Source: Kutzneria kofuensis (GTDB taxonomy: Bacteria; Actinomycetota; Actinomycetes; Mycobacteriales; Pseudonocardiaceae). From it: a stretch of 64,000 nucleotides of DNA. The translations under genes were made by a program, and so were the position numbers. This document shows positions 17,714 through 26,905 of the stretch, one piece after another. Where the stretch lies: NCBI RefSeq assembly GCF_014203355.1, contig NZ_JACHIR010000001.1, positions 186,001 to 250,000 of the forward strand. Direction: 5' to 3'. Numbering within the stretch: position 1 is the stretch's first letter; every line of letters starts with the position of its first letter. The notes below the pieces were generated by a model. That model ran no database searches, had not been told where the DNA came from, and was given only the letters and a program-made list of their open reading frames with translations.

Positions 17714-18793
17714 TCAGTCCTCGGGCCGCAACCGGGTGCTGAAGCTGAACCGGTCGCCGCGGAACAGCGACCGCACGCGCTCGATCGGCACCCCGTCCGG
17801 GTCGAGGGACCGGCGGTGCAGCAGCAGCATCGGCAGCGCCGGGTTGGTGCCGATCAGCTTCGCCTCCCGGGGCGTCGCCAGCACCGTCTCCACCCGCTCC
17901 TCGGCCTCGGCGAACACCACGCCGAGGCGGTTGGCCAGGCAGCTGTGCAGCGAGGTGGCCGGGTCGAAGACGTCCAGCAGCGACGGGAACCGCGCGGCGG
18001 CGAGATAGGTGGACTCCAGACCGACGTTCTGTCCGGTGGCCTCGACCGTGCGCTCGATGTGCAGCACCAGGTCGCCCGGCTCGATGTGCAGGTCGGCGGC
18101 CAGCGTCGGGTCGGCGGGGAGGTGTTCGAGCGTGACGAGCTTGCGGCTGGGCGTCGCGCCCTGCCGGCGGATCCCCTCGGAGAGGCTGACCAGCGACAGC
18201 GGCTGCACCAGCTTGGGCGGCATCACGTAGGTGCCGCTGCCGTGGCGGCGCTGCAGCTTGCCCTCCAGCACCAGCTCGGAGACGGCCTGGCGCAGCGTCA
18301 TGCGGGCCACGCCGAAGCGCTCGGCCAGCTCCCGCTCGGACGGCAGCGCCGCGCCCTCGCCGAGCTTGCCGGTCAGCTCCAGCAACTGCGTCTTCACCGC
18401 GTAGTAGCGCGGCACCCGGCCGTCCTCGGGGATGCCGGCGCGGACCGGCTCGCCGGCGCGGTGCTGGGCCGGGTCGGCGGGGTCGGTGGACAGGTTCTGG
18501 ATGGTCGGGTTGACGCGGGCCGCCGTGATCGGCTCACCGTCGACGAGCATCACCAGGCGGCGGTCGGCCATCGGCTCGCGCAGGCGCACGCGCAGCGTCG
18601 ACAGCGCGGCGTCGATCTTGGTCGAACCGCCGGCCTCGGCCAGCGTCGCCAGCTCGACCTTCACTTCCGCGCCGGCCTCGCTGACGGCCCGGTCGGCGAA
18701 CCGCGCGCCCTCCGGGTGCGTCACCTGGATCGCCAGTTCGGTCTCGTTCTGCTCGACCCACCAGATCGGATGCAGCGAAATGCCCGTGCCCAC
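17714..18793 (-). CDS. DasR-like GntR/HutC regulator with an extra ~125-residue N-terminal domain
   Basis: 359 residues if GTG 18793 is the start. Residues ~127-191 are the GntR winged helix (LPSERELAERFGVARMTLRQ, HGSGTYV). Residues ~205-355 are a UTRA effector domain very like DasR (TPREAKLIGTNPALPMLLL, RSLFRGDRFSF), so an amino-sugar phosphate or related ligand is plausible. The ~125 residues in front (ISLHPIWWVEQNETELAIQ, LVMLVDGEPIT) are unlike normal GntR N-termini, but the codon pattern shows they are translated. No clear ribosome site lies before 18793, so the exact start is uncertain. The frame stays open to 18940. Confidence 0.85.
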   Translation of the reverse strand: MGTGISLHPIWWVEQNETELAIQVTHPEGARFADRAVSEAGAEVKVELATLAEAGGSTKIDAALSTLRVRLREPMADRRLVMLVDGEPITAARVNPTIQNLSTDPADPAQHRAGEPVRAGIPEDGRVPRYYAVKTQLLELTGKLGEGAALPSERELAERFGVARMTLRQAVSELVLEGKLQRRHGSGTYVMPPKLVQPLSLVSLSEGIRRQGATPSRKLVTLEHLPADPTLAADLHIEPGDLVLHIERTVEATGQNVGLESTYLAAARFPSLLDVFDPATSLHSCLANRLGVVFAEAEERVETVLATPREAKLIGTNPALPMLLLHRRSLDPDGVPIERVRSLFRGDRFSFSTRLRPED

Positions 18794-18947
18794 GGCAGCG
18801 ACGCTACGGCCACGTCCGGGCGCAGCGGTAGCGATGTCCGGATGTTCCCACTGGTTGGCTGCGTGCGCTTGGCCACCCGGCACCGAAAGTGTGCACGAAT
18901 GGTCCAGGTGGGTGTGACGCGCTTCTCCACGCGTACGCACCGAAGAC

Positions 18948-18973
18948 GGCCGCGCCGTGGCTCCGGCGCGGCC
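18948..18973 (-). terminator. Hairpin after the small CxxC gene
   Basis: GGCCGCGCC and GGCGCGGCC pair perfectly over 9 bp around an 8-nt loop. It lies about 100 bp past the stop of the leftward gene ending at 19072. There is no T-run. A second weaker stem (GCTGCG/CGCAGC) lies closer to that gene. Nothing else is seen in 18794-19071. Confidence 0.45.
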
Positions 18974-19071
18974 GCGATCAGTCGATGCTCCCCCTGGGCT
19001 GCGTCGTCCGGCGCAGCCCCCGAGCCGATCCTCCCGGTCTCGGCCCGGCTTCCCCCAGTGCCGGTGACGGC

Positions 19072-19266
19072 CTAGAGGTCGAGGGCGAACGCCGCCGAGT
19101 TCACCGGCGCGCAGGGCCAGACCTGACCGCAGTCCTGGCAGTGCTCACCGGCCCGGACGTGCGCGTTCAGCACATCCGCGGCGACGTGGTGGTACGAGTC
19201 GAGCAGGGCCTCCAGGCCGCGCTCGCCGCTGGGAGTGGCATCGGGGTGCTGTACCGAGAGCACCAT
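19072..19266 (-). CDS. Small cysteine-containing hypothetical protein
   Basis: 64 residues, ATG at 19266 with GGAAGG upstream. The C-terminal part carries HCQDCGQVWPC, three cysteines in a zinc-finger-like CxxC arrangement common in short actinobacterial proteins of unknown role. The first half is helical (LEALLDSYHHVAADVLNAH). No signal peptide or membrane segment. Codon use is coding-like. Function unknown. Confidence 0.6.
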   Translation of the reverse strand: MVLSVQHPDATPSGERGLEALLDSYHHVAADVLNAHVRAGEHCQDCGQVWPCAPVNSAAFALDL

Positions 19267-19532
19267 CCGTGCTCACCGCCTTCCGAGTTCGCCCCTCAAC
19301 TGCTCTGTTGAGGTGTGGCAGCCGCCACAACGATTACCATCCGCGCATGCGCCGTCAAGGACATCCGCCAACCGGCGGAGAATTGTGACTGCCACTCGTA
19401 GGGGTGGTGACGCAGGGCAACCGGCTTCTCGGCAAGTGACACGCGCCACCACGCTCCGCACACGAACCGGTGAGAGCTGGCGTCCGGGTGGTGGAGAAGC
19501 GGCGCGGCTCAAGATCCGTCTACCCTCACAGC

Positions 19533-22382
19533 ATGGGCCCAACCGCGGCGACGGAGACCTTCGTGGGAAGGCACGCCGACGTCGCCCTGCTCGGTCGGCT
19601 GCTGCGGGAGGTCGTTGCCGGGCGTGGCCAGTCCGTGCTGGTCGAGGGCGACCCGGGCATCGGCAAGTCGGCGCTGCTCGCCGCCGGCCTGCGCACCGCC
19701 CGCGACCTGGGCTGCGAGGTGTTCTGGGCGGCCGCCGACGAGCTCGGCCAGCCGTTCCCGCTGCGCGCCGTGCTGGACTGTCTCGACGTGGTCGGCCGGG
19801 CCGAGGACCCGTGGCGGGCCGACATCATCCGGCTGCTGCGCCAGGAGCACTCCCCCGGCGTCACCGGCACCGGCGACCCCGTGCTCGGGGCGGCCGAGCA
19901 GCTGCTGGCCCTGGTCGACCGGGCGTGCGAGGCCAAACCCGTGCTGATGGTGCTCGACGACCTGCAGTGGGCCGACACCAACAGCCTGCACGTCTGGCAC
20001 CGGCTGACCCGGGCCACCGAGCAGCTTCCTTTACTCCTGGTCGGCGCGTACCGGCCGGTGCCGCGGCGCACCGAGCTGGACCAGCTGCGGCGGAGCTCCT
20101 CCGCCCGCGGCGGCGTGCAGCTGGCGCTGCGACCGCTGGCCGCCGACGAGGTGGCCGAGTTGATCGCCGTGCGCACCGGTGGCCGTGAGGTCGGGCCGGA
20201 GCTGGCCCGGCTGGCCGAGCGGGCCGCCGGCAACCCGGGCTACCTGACCGAGCTGGTCGACGCCCTGCTGCGCGAGCACGCCATCCGCGTCAGCGGCCGG
20301 GTCACCGAGCTGGCCGGCCGGGCCGTCGGCTGGAGCGCGCCGGCGTCGCTGGCCGCCGCGATCGCCGACCGGCTGGGCTTCCTGTCCGACGAGACGACGG
20401 AGGCGCTGCGGGCGGCGTCCCTGCTCGGCGCCGAGTTCGCCGTGCACGACCTGGCCGTGGTGTCCCGCAAGCCGGCGTCCGAGCTGGCCCTGCTGCTGGC
20501 CGAGGCCGTCGGCGCCGGCGTGATCACCGAGGCCGGCAACCACCTCGCCTTCCGGTACCCGCTGATCAGGCAGGCGTTGTACGACGGCACTCCCGTCGCC
20601 GTGCGGACCGCGCTGCACCGGGAGGCCGCGCGGGCCCTGGCCGACTCCGGCGCGCCGACCTCGCAGGTCGCCGAGCAGCTGCTGCCGGCCGCCGGCAGCG
20701 AGGACGAGTGGTTCCTCGACTGGCTGGCCGGCGCCGCGTCGATCCTGACGCACCGGGCCCCGCAGACCGCGATCGAGTTGCTGCGGCGGGCCATCGACCA
20801 GGTCGGGTCCGACGATCCGCGGCGGGACGTGTTCGCCAGCTGGCTCGCCACGTCGCTGGCCGGCATGGGCCGCAACGCCGACGCCGCCCAGCAGGCCCGC
20901 CAGGTGCTGAGCCGGACCACCGACCCGGATCGGGTCGCCGAGATGAGCTGGGTGCTGGCGTACACCTCGCTGCGTACCGGCCGTTCCGCCGAGGCGTTGG
21001 AGGTGCTGGCCCAGGGCCTCGCCGCCGATCTCGCACCCGGCTGGCGGGCTCGGCTGCTGTCGTTGACGGCGTTGGTGCAGGCCGTGGACCTGGACACCGC
21101 CACCGCGTTGACCACCGCCAGCGAGGCGATCGGGGCCGGGCAGGCCGCGCCGGACCGGTTCGCCGTCGGCATGGGCCTGCACGTGATGTCCCTGGACCGC
21201 AGTTTCGTCGGCGACGAGCGCGGCAACCGGGCGCTGATCGATCAGGCGCTGACCGTGCTCGGCGACGACCGTGAGCATCTGGACCTGCGGCTGCTGCTGT
21301 TGTGCAACCGGATCGTCGCCGACGTCAACCTGGACGAGACCGACGGCATCGACGAGCGGATCACGCTCGTCCGGGGGCTGGCCGAGCAGGCCGGCGCCGC
21401 CCGGTTCACGCAGGTGCACGTCATGATGGCCGCGCACTACTTCCTGCTGGGCCGGTGGGACGACGCGCTGAGCGAGCTGGAGTCGATTCCCGAGCTGAGC
21501 GAGGGACGGTATTCGTTCCTCACCCTGCACGGGCTGTTGGCCCTGATCGCCGGACATCGCGATGACCGCACCACTGCCGCCGTGCATCTGAAGGCCGTTC
21601 GGACCGAGCCGCTGGCCATCGCCGACGACCGGCGCAATGCCGGTTATGTGTTGTTGGCCCGGGCTTTGGCGTGCGAACGGGACGGTCTGCCCGGTCAGGC
21701 CGTCGCCGAGCTGGCGCCGGTGCTGCTCAGTCCCGGAACCGCGCTGGAGATGAACGTCAGATATATGTGTCTCCCCGAGCTCACCCGCCTGGCCCTGGCC
21801 GCCGGCGACCGGGAGACCGCGTTGTCCGCCACGCAGCAGTGCCAGGCCGAGGCCGACGAGGCGCCGATGCGGGTGAAGGATGCCGCCGCCGCCCGGTGCC
21901 AGGGTTTGCTGGAACGGGATCCGCAGCGGTTGCTCACCGCCGCCGAGCACTACCGTTCCGCCGGTCGTCGTCTGGAGTTGGCCCACGCCTTGGAGGACGC
22001 CTCCGTGCTTTTCGGCGAGGCCAATGATCTGGTGCGGGCCCGTTCGTCGCTGGCGGAGGCCATCGAGGTCTACACCGAGTTGCGCGCCGACTGGGACATT
22101 CGCCGCGCCGATGCCCGTACGCGTCCCTACGGCGTTCGCCGTGGGCAACGCGGCCGGCGCGCTCGTCCCACCACCGGCTGGGAGAGCCTCACCCCCACCG
22201 AGCTTCGTGTCGCTCACCTGGTCGCCCAGGGCCGGTCCAACCCCGACATCGCCGCGGCCCTGTTCCTGTCGCGCCGAACCGTGCAGACCCACGTTTCGCA
22301 CATCCTGGTCAAGCTCGCCGCCCACTCCCGCAGCGAGATCGCTCGCGAGGCCGCGCACCACCCCGTGTCCACCGTGGACTAG
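19533..22382 (+). CDS. LAL-type LuxR regulator (AAA ATPase plus C-terminal LuxR HTH)
   Basis: 949 residues from ATG 19533; earlier in-frame starts reach back only into noncoding-looking sequence. The N-terminal ATPase has Walker A GDPGIGKSAL (39-48) and Walker B VLMVLDDLQWAD. A long TPR-like middle follows. The last ~70 residues are a LuxR DNA-binding domain (LTPTELRVAHLVAQGRSNPD, LFLSRRTVQTHVSHILVKL). Such large ATP-binding regulators often act as activators of secondary-metabolite or sugar genes. No neighbour clearly indicates its target. Convergent with the kinase gene that ends at 22413. Confidence 0.93.
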   Translation: MGPTAATETFVGRHADVALLGRLLREVVAGRGQSVLVEGDPGIGKSALLAAGLRTARDLGCEVFWAAADELGQPFPLRAVLDCLDVVGRAEDPWRADIIRLLRQEHSPGVTGTGDPVLGAAEQLLALVDRACEAKPVLMVLDDLQWADTNSLHVWHRLTRATEQLPLLLVGAYRPVPRRTELDQLRRSSSARGGVQLALRPLAADEVAELIAVRTGGREVGPELARLAERAAGNPGYLTELVDALLREHAIRVSGRVTELAGRAVGWSAPASLAAAIADRLGFLSDETTEALRAASLLGAEFAVHDLAVVSRKPASELALLLAEAVGAGVITEAGNHLAFRYPLIRQALYDGTPVAVRTALHREAARALADSGAPTSQVAEQLLPAAGSEDEWFLDWLAGAASILTHRAPQTAIELLRRAIDQVGSDDPRRDVFASWLATSLAGMGRNADAAQQARQVLSRTTDPDRVAEMSWVLAYTSLRTGRSAEALEVLAQGLAADLAPGWRARLLSLTALVQAVDLDTATALTTASEAIGAGQAAPDRFAVGMGLHVMSLDRSFVGDERGNRALIDQALTVLGDDREHLDLRLLLLCNRIVADVNLDETDGIDERITLVRGLAEQAGAARFTQVHVMMAAHYFLLGRWDDALSELESIPELSEGRYSFLTLHGLLALIAGHRDDRTTAAVHLKAVRTEPLAIADDRRNAGYVLLARALACERDGLPGQAVAELAPVLLSPGTALEMNVRYMCLPELTRLALAAGDRETALSATQQCQAEADEAPMRVKDAAAARCQGLLERDPQRLLTAAEHYRSAGRRLELAHALEDASVLFGEANDLVRARSSLAEAIEVYTELRADWDIRRADARTRPYGVRRGQRGRRARPTTGWESLTPTELRVAHLVAQGRSNPDIAAALFLSRRTVQTHVSHILVKLAAHSRSEIAREAAHHPVSTVD

Positions 22383-22412
22383 GCGACGGGGCCGGGTGAA
22401 GCGGGGCCGGCG

Positions 22413-23228
22413 TCAGGCGTTTTGTTCCAGCCACGGGACTACCGCCCGCACGAAGCCGTCGGGGCTGGTCATGGGGCGGCCGTTCAAGGTGGCTACGAGG
22501 TGGCCGACGCCGAACAGGGCGTCCCAGGTGCGGGCGCGGTGGTAGGTGTCGGACGAAACGGCTCGGCGAACGGTGTCCCAGCCGTGCCAGGCCATCAGCG
22601 CGGCGTCGATGGCGGGGTCGAAGGGCATGGCCATGTCCCAGTCGAGAACACCGACGAGTTGGCCGGAAGGGGACCAGAGGACGTTGGAGCCGCCAAGGTC
22701 GCCATGTACCAAGGAATCCGGCACGGGATCCAGGGCGAGGGCGGCGTCCAGGCGGCGCAGCGCCTCGGACTGCCAACGGGCCGGAAGGCGAGGGACCACG
22801 TCCTCCAAGACGATCGCGGACCAGTGACGGCCGGAAGGGCGGCCGTCCAAGGCGCGAAGCAGGGAAGGAGTCAACTCAACGGAGCGGACGGCTTCCAGGA
22901 CGGAGGCGATCTGCTCCACGGAACCGACGCCTGGTGGAAGGGGCGAGCCGTCGATCCACGAGACCGCCACGGCGGCGCGGTCGCCGAACATGGTGACGGG
23001 GGTCAGCGGCTCGGGAATCTGGAAAGGGAGGTCGGAAGAGGCGAGCAGGTGCAGGACCTCGACGTGACGAGGCATGGTGGCAGCGGCGAGGGCACGTTTG
23101 CTGACCCGGACGGCGGCGACGCCGGGGATCAGCAACACGTCATGGATATTGCCGTCGGCAGCCACGGAGGCGGAGTCGAGGCGGACGCCGGGCAGCAGGG
23201 CGTCGGCGATCTCCAGGAGGTCGTCCAC
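22413..23228 (-). CDS. Aminoglycoside phosphotransferase (APH)-family kinase
   Basis: 271 residues. The kinase core is VHGDLGGSNVLW (catalytic Asp) followed by GVLDWDMAM (metal Asp), with an N-lobe lysine probably in AAVRVSKRAL. Members phosphorylate small alcohols such as aminoglycosides, choline, homoserine or hydroxymethylpyrimidine. The ATG lies 4 bp after the stop of the ABC ATPase, so it is likely the last gene of the importer operon and may phosphorylate the imported substrate. Confidence 0.85.
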   Translation of the reverse strand: MDDLLEIADALLPGVRLDSASVAADGNIHDVLLIPGVAAVRVSKRALAAATMPRHVEVLHLLASSDLPFQIPEPLTPVTMFGDRAAVAVSWIDGSPLPPGVGSVEQIASVLEAVRSVELTPSLLRALDGRPSGRHWSAIVLEDVVPRLPARWQSEALRRLDAALALDPVPDSLVHGDLGGSNVLWSPSGQLVGVLDWDMAMPFDPAIDAALMAWHGWDTVRRAVSSDTYHRARTWDALFGVGHLVATLNGRPMTSPDGFVRAVVPWLEQNA

Positions 23229-23232
23229 GACA

Positions 23233-23988
23233 CTACCGCCGGATCAACCGGGCGATCTCGGTGCGCAGCCGCACGAAGGCATCGCTCCCCCGGGTGGCGA
23301 TCTGGTCACGAGGCGAAGGCAGATCGACCTTCAGCGTCTCGACGACGGTAGCAGGCGACGGCGACAGGACGAGCACCCGGTCGGCCAGGTAGACGCTCTC
23401 GTCGATGTCATGGGTCACCAGCAGCACGGTCATGCCGGCGGAGGCCCGAACCTGGAGGACAAGGTCCTCCAGATCGGCCCGGGTCTGGGCGTCGACGGAG
23501 GCGAAGGGCTCGTCCATGAGCATCAGAGCGGGCCGGTACGCCAGGGCACGGGCGATGGACACCCGCTGCTGCATGCCGCCGGACAGCTCATGGGGATGCT
23601 TCGACGCAGCACCGGAAAGCCCGACCCAGGACAGGGCCTCCTCGACCCGCGATCGGCGTTCCACAGTGGACAGACCACGATCCCGGAGAGGGAACTCGAC
23701 GTTGCCGAAGACGGTGCGCCAGGGCAGCAGGGACCGGCTGTAGTCCTGGAACACCACGGCGAGGTCCGACGGCACACCGGAAACGCGGTCGCCGTGCAGG
23801 GACACAGTGCCCCGAGAAGGCGGCAGCAGACCGGCGATGCACCGCAGCAGCGTGGACTTGCCGCAGCCGGACGGCCCGACGATGCAGACCAACTCCCCCG
23901 GCTCGACGGCGAAGGACACGTCCGAAACCGCGTCCACGGACCCGTACGTGTGGCCGAGGCCGACCACGTCCAGCATCGGCACGCTCAC
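23233..23988 (-). CDS. NitT/TauT-type ABC transporter ATPase (SsuB/TauB-like)
   Basis: 251 residues from GTG 23988, whose GTGA overlaps the stop of the permease. Walker A GPSGCGKST, Q-loop VFQDYSRSLLPW, signature LSGGMQQR, Walker B LMLMDEPF, H-loop VTHDI; all intact. It powers import together with the two permeases and the lipoprotein encoded upstream. The family covers nitrate, sulfonate, taurine and thiamine-precursor uptake; the substrate cannot be set here. Confidence 0.93.
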   Translation of the reverse strand: MSVPMLDVVGLGHTYGSVDAVSDVSFAVEPGELVCIVGPSGCGKSTLLRCIAGLLPPSRGTVSLHGDRVSGVPSDLAVVFQDYSRSLLPWRTVFGNVEFPLRDRGLSTVERRSRVEEALSWVGLSGAASKHPHELSGGMQQRVSIARALAYRPALMLMDEPFASVDAQTRADLEDLVLQVRASAGMTVLLVTHDIDESVYLADRVLVLSPSPATVVETLKVDLPSPRDQIATRGSDAFVRLRTEIARLIRR

Positions 23989-24722
23989 GACCGGCTCCAG
24001 GCCAGCGCCCTGTGCTCCACGGCGAGCAACCCCCTGTTGAGTAGGTATCCGAGCAGGCTGATCAGCGCGATCCACGACCACATCCCGGGCAGGTCGGACG
24101 CGCCCTGGGCGGTGCCGAGCTGGTAGCCGATGCCGCTGGTGGCGCCGACGACCTCCGAGATCACCATCAGGATCAGCGCGATCGACAGGCTCACCCGCAG
24201 CCCGGCGAAGATCTTCGGCCCGGCGGCCGGCAGCACGACACCGAACAGCCACCGGAGGCGGGACAGACGGAACACCCGGGCGGTGTCGGCCATCACGGGA
24301 TCGACGGACCGGGCGCCGTCGACGGAGTTGAGCAGCACGGGCCACACGGCGCCGAACACGATGGTGGCCACCTCCATCTCCGTGCTGATGCCGAAGATCA
24401 GCATGAACACGGGCACGAGCAGCGGCGGCGGCAGCGTGCGCAGGAAGGTGAACACGAACTCGAAGTAGTCGGCGGCGGCCCGGGAACGGCCGAGCAGCAC
24501 GCCGATCACAATGCCCAGCACGGAAGCCGCGGCCCAACCGCCGAGCACCCGAAGCAGACTCGGCAGCACGTCGAGGGTGAAATGCTCGGACGGCCACAAC
24601 CGAACGGCGGCCTCGGCGATTCGCAGCGGTGGTGGGAAGTACGGATTGCCGACTTCCACCGACACCAATTGCCACAGGAGCAGCGCGCAGAGGAGAACGC
24701 CGGCGCGGATCCAGCCGTTCAC
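23985..24722 (-). CDS. NitT/TauT-type ABC transporter permease (second)
   Basis: 245 residues from GTG 24722, overlapping the first permease stop by 4 bp. About six transmembrane segments (GVLLCALLLWQLV, VLGIVIGVLLG, WSWIALISLLGYLL). The EAA-type loop is near VMADTARVFRLSRLRWLFGVV. Pairs with the first permease as a heterodimer in the membrane. Confidence 0.9.
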   Translation of the reverse strand: MNGWIRAGVLLCALLLWQLVSVEVGNPYFPPPLRIAEAAVRLWPSEHFTLDVLPSLLRVLGGWAAASVLGIVIGVLLGRSRAAADYFEFVFTFLRTLPPPLLVPVFMLIFGISTEMEVATIVFGAVWPVLLNSVDGARSVDPVMADTARVFRLSRLRWLFGVVLPAAGPKIFAGLRVSLSIALILMVISEVVGATSGIGYQLGTAQGASDLPGMWSWIALISLLGYLLNRGLLAVEHRALAWSRS

Positions 24723-25480
24723 GCCGCCACCTCCCCGCTGCCCCACGACACCCAACGCCGTTGTACGGCGAGGAATCCGGCGTTCACCAGACACCCGAAC
24801 AACCCGGCGAACACCGTCGCGGCCAACACGACGTCCATTCGGCCGCCGCTGGTTCCCTGCAGGAACGCGTACTGCCCGAGACCGATGCTGCCGCCGGCGA
24901 GAAACTCCGTGCCGACAACGGCGATCAGCGTGATGGACGCGGAGATCCGCACGCCGGTCACCACGAACGGCCCGATGCTGGGCAGCGTCACGCCGACCAG
25001 CCGCCGCCACCGGCTGACCCGGAAGCACCGCGCGGTCTCCACCAGCCGCGGGTCGACCTCGCCGAGCGCGTAGCTGGTGTTGAGCAGGATCGGCCAGGTC
25101 GCGGCGAACGCGGCGAGCACGATCTTGGTCTGCGCGTCGGTGCCGAGCAGCGCGATCGCCAGCGGGATCAGCGCGACCGCCGGCAGCGGCCGCAGGAACT
25201 CCACCACCGGCATGCTGATCAGCCGCAGCACCGGCACCGAGCCGAGCAGCAGCCCCAGCGCGACGCCGATGCCGGTGGCGCACAGCAGGGCGATCAGCCA
25301 GGACAGCACGGTGGAGATCGCGCCGGCGACGAAGCGCTGGTCGGTGAACAGCAAACCGAAGCGCACCAACACATCGGACGGCGGCGGCAGCACGCGGTCG
25401 TCGACCAGTGACAGCCGGCTGGCGGCCTCCCACACGAGCAGGAAGCCGACCAGCCCGACCACTTTGCGAACGAACGGCAC
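24719..25480 (-). CDS. NitT/TauT-type ABC transporter permease (first)
   Basis: 253 residues from GTG 25480, 5 bp after the lipoprotein stop. Six or so membrane segments and the EAA-like loop LVETARCFRVSRWRRLVGVT. FLRPLPAVALIPLAIALLG is typical of SsuC/TauC. Two different permease genes instead of one suggest a heterodimeric channel, less common in this family. Confidence 0.9.
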   Translation of the reverse strand: MPFVRKVVGLVGFLLVWEAASRLSLVDDRVLPPPSDVLVRFGLLFTDQRFVAGAISTVLSWLIALLCATGIGVALGLLLGSVPVLRLISMPVVEFLRPLPAVALIPLAIALLGTDAQTKIVLAAFAATWPILLNTSYALGEVDPRLVETARCFRVSRWRRLVGVTLPSIGPFVVTGVRISASITLIAVVGTEFLAGGSIGLGQYAFLQGTSGGRMDVVLAATVFAGLFGCLVNAGFLAVQRRWVSWGSGEVAA

Positions 25481-25485
25481 GATCG

Positions 25486-26466
25486 TCAGCTGTTCGGCGT
25501 GGGCACGACGAGGCCGCTCGCGTCCATCGACTGCTGCAGGTAGCCGTAGGTCTTCATCAACGTGACCACCCGCTGCAGCCGGGTGGCGTCCACCGAGGTC
25601 GGGAACACGCCGAGCTTGAGCAGCGACGTGGTCTGCTTGTCGACGCCGGTCAGGTCGGGCAGCACGGAACCGATGGCGCTGCGGTCGGCCGCGGCCTTCT
25701 GCGCCTTGACCATCGCCCGCTGGAAGGCCGCCACCACGTCGGGGTGCGCGCCGATGAACTTGTTCGACGCCACGTAGCCGGACAGCGGGATGTTGTCCGT
25801 GGCGCCGGTCACGATCTTGAACGTGGGCTGCACGCCGAACTGCTGCTCGCCCTGGGTGATGTACGGCTCGAGGTCGCCGCCGGCGTCGATCTGCCCGTTG
25901 GCCAGCGCGGCGGGAATCTGAGGGAACTTCACCTCTAGGTAGGTGACCGAGTTGGGGTCGACGCCGTTGTCCTGCAGCACGGCCTTGAGCAGCAGCTCCA
26001 CGATGTTGCCCTTGGAGTGCACGGAGACCTTCTTGCCGGCGAGGTCCTTCGGGGTGCGGATGCCGGAGTCGGGCTTGGCCAGCAGCACCAGGGAGTCGGG
26101 GGTGCCCTGGTAGGCGTCGGAGACGACCTTGGCGTCGATCGTCTTGGCCGCCTCGGCCTGAAAGAAGGAGACATAGTTCATCAGCGTGACGTCGATCTCG
26201 CCGGATTGCAGTGCCGGCATTGTCTGGGTCACGGAGGGATAGACCTTGACGTTGGCGTCGAGGCCCTCCTGGGTGAAGTAACCCTTGGCCTGGGCCAGCT
26301 TCACCGGCGCGTCGTCGACCGTGGCGATGATGCCGACATTGATCTTCGCGTGGCCTGCGGCGGGCGCCGATGTGTCGGCGCCGCCACCGTTGAGCAGGCT
26401 GCATCCGCTCGCGGTCATGGCGGTGACGGCGATCACGGTGGCCCATCGAGTGGCGCGGGTAGCCAT
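25486..26466 (-). CDS. Substrate-binding lipoprotein of the NitT/TauT-type importer
   Basis: 326 residues. Signal peptide with lipobox TASGC (Cys about 22), then an NMT1/SsuA-like periplasmic fold (VGIIATVDDAPVKLAQAKGY, LQSGEIDVTLMNY, GNIVELLLKAVLQ). AAAGGAG precedes the ATG. It opens the operon lipoprotein, permease, permease, ATPase, APH kinase. Candidate substrates are sulfonates, nitrate or a thiamine-pyrimidine precursor; the co-transcribed kinase slightly favours an alcohol that gets phosphorylated. Confidence 0.92.
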   Translation of the reverse strand: MATRATRWATVIAVTAMTASGCSLLNGGGADTSAPAAGHAKINVGIIATVDDAPVKLAQAKGYFTQEGLDANVKVYPSVTQTMPALQSGEIDVTLMNYVSFFQAEAAKTIDAKVVSDAYQGTPDSLVLLAKPDSGIRTPKDLAGKKVSVHSKGNIVELLLKAVLQDNGVDPNSVTYLEVKFPQIPAALANGQIDAGGDLEPYITQGEQQFGVQPTFKIVTGATDNIPLSGYVASNKFIGAHPDVVAAFQRAMVKAQKAAADRSAIGSVLPDLTGVDKQTTSLLKLGVFPTSVDATRLQRVVTLMKTYGYLQQSMDASGLVVPTPNS

Positions 26467-26590
26467 CGGCGGACTCTCCTTTAATCAACAGTTTTGAGCG
26501 GTACTCGGGGGTGAGGTTGTGAAGGGAATGACCCATTCACGGGCAGATCTGACCCGGAACGGCGACCACCGTAGCCGACCGAACACCCTG

Positions 26591-26605
26591 CGTGATTCAA
26601 TCACG
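26591..26605. promoter_or_regulatory. Perfect 15-bp palindrome in the divergent promoter region
   Basis: CGTGATTCAATCACG is a perfect palindrome about 125 bp before the importer lipoprotein and 300 bp before the conservon kinase. It is AT-rich in its centre. It stands in the noncoding stretch 26467-26905, in which I see no gene. A dimeric regulator could bind here. Confidence 0.45.
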
Positions 26606-26905
26606 GGCGCGGATGTCACCTGACGGAGCGAGCCAAGGAAGTGTCACTGTGCGGTAGTTGCCAATTCTTCCTCCCCTGCCGCGGCATCACTACCACCCGT
26701 CACCGCCCCTACACGGTGCAGGATCATCCCGACCGGTCGCCACCGCCGTCCAGACCCCCGAATGCTTGATCAGATTGGCCCGAAGGCACCACGATGCGCG
26801 TGACTGTCGTCTCCAGTACTCCGATCGGCGGTACGGAATGAGCCTGACGCACTCCAAGATCCACCTTCGGCGATGGACCGAGCTGACCGTGGGGGAGTGC
26901 TGACC

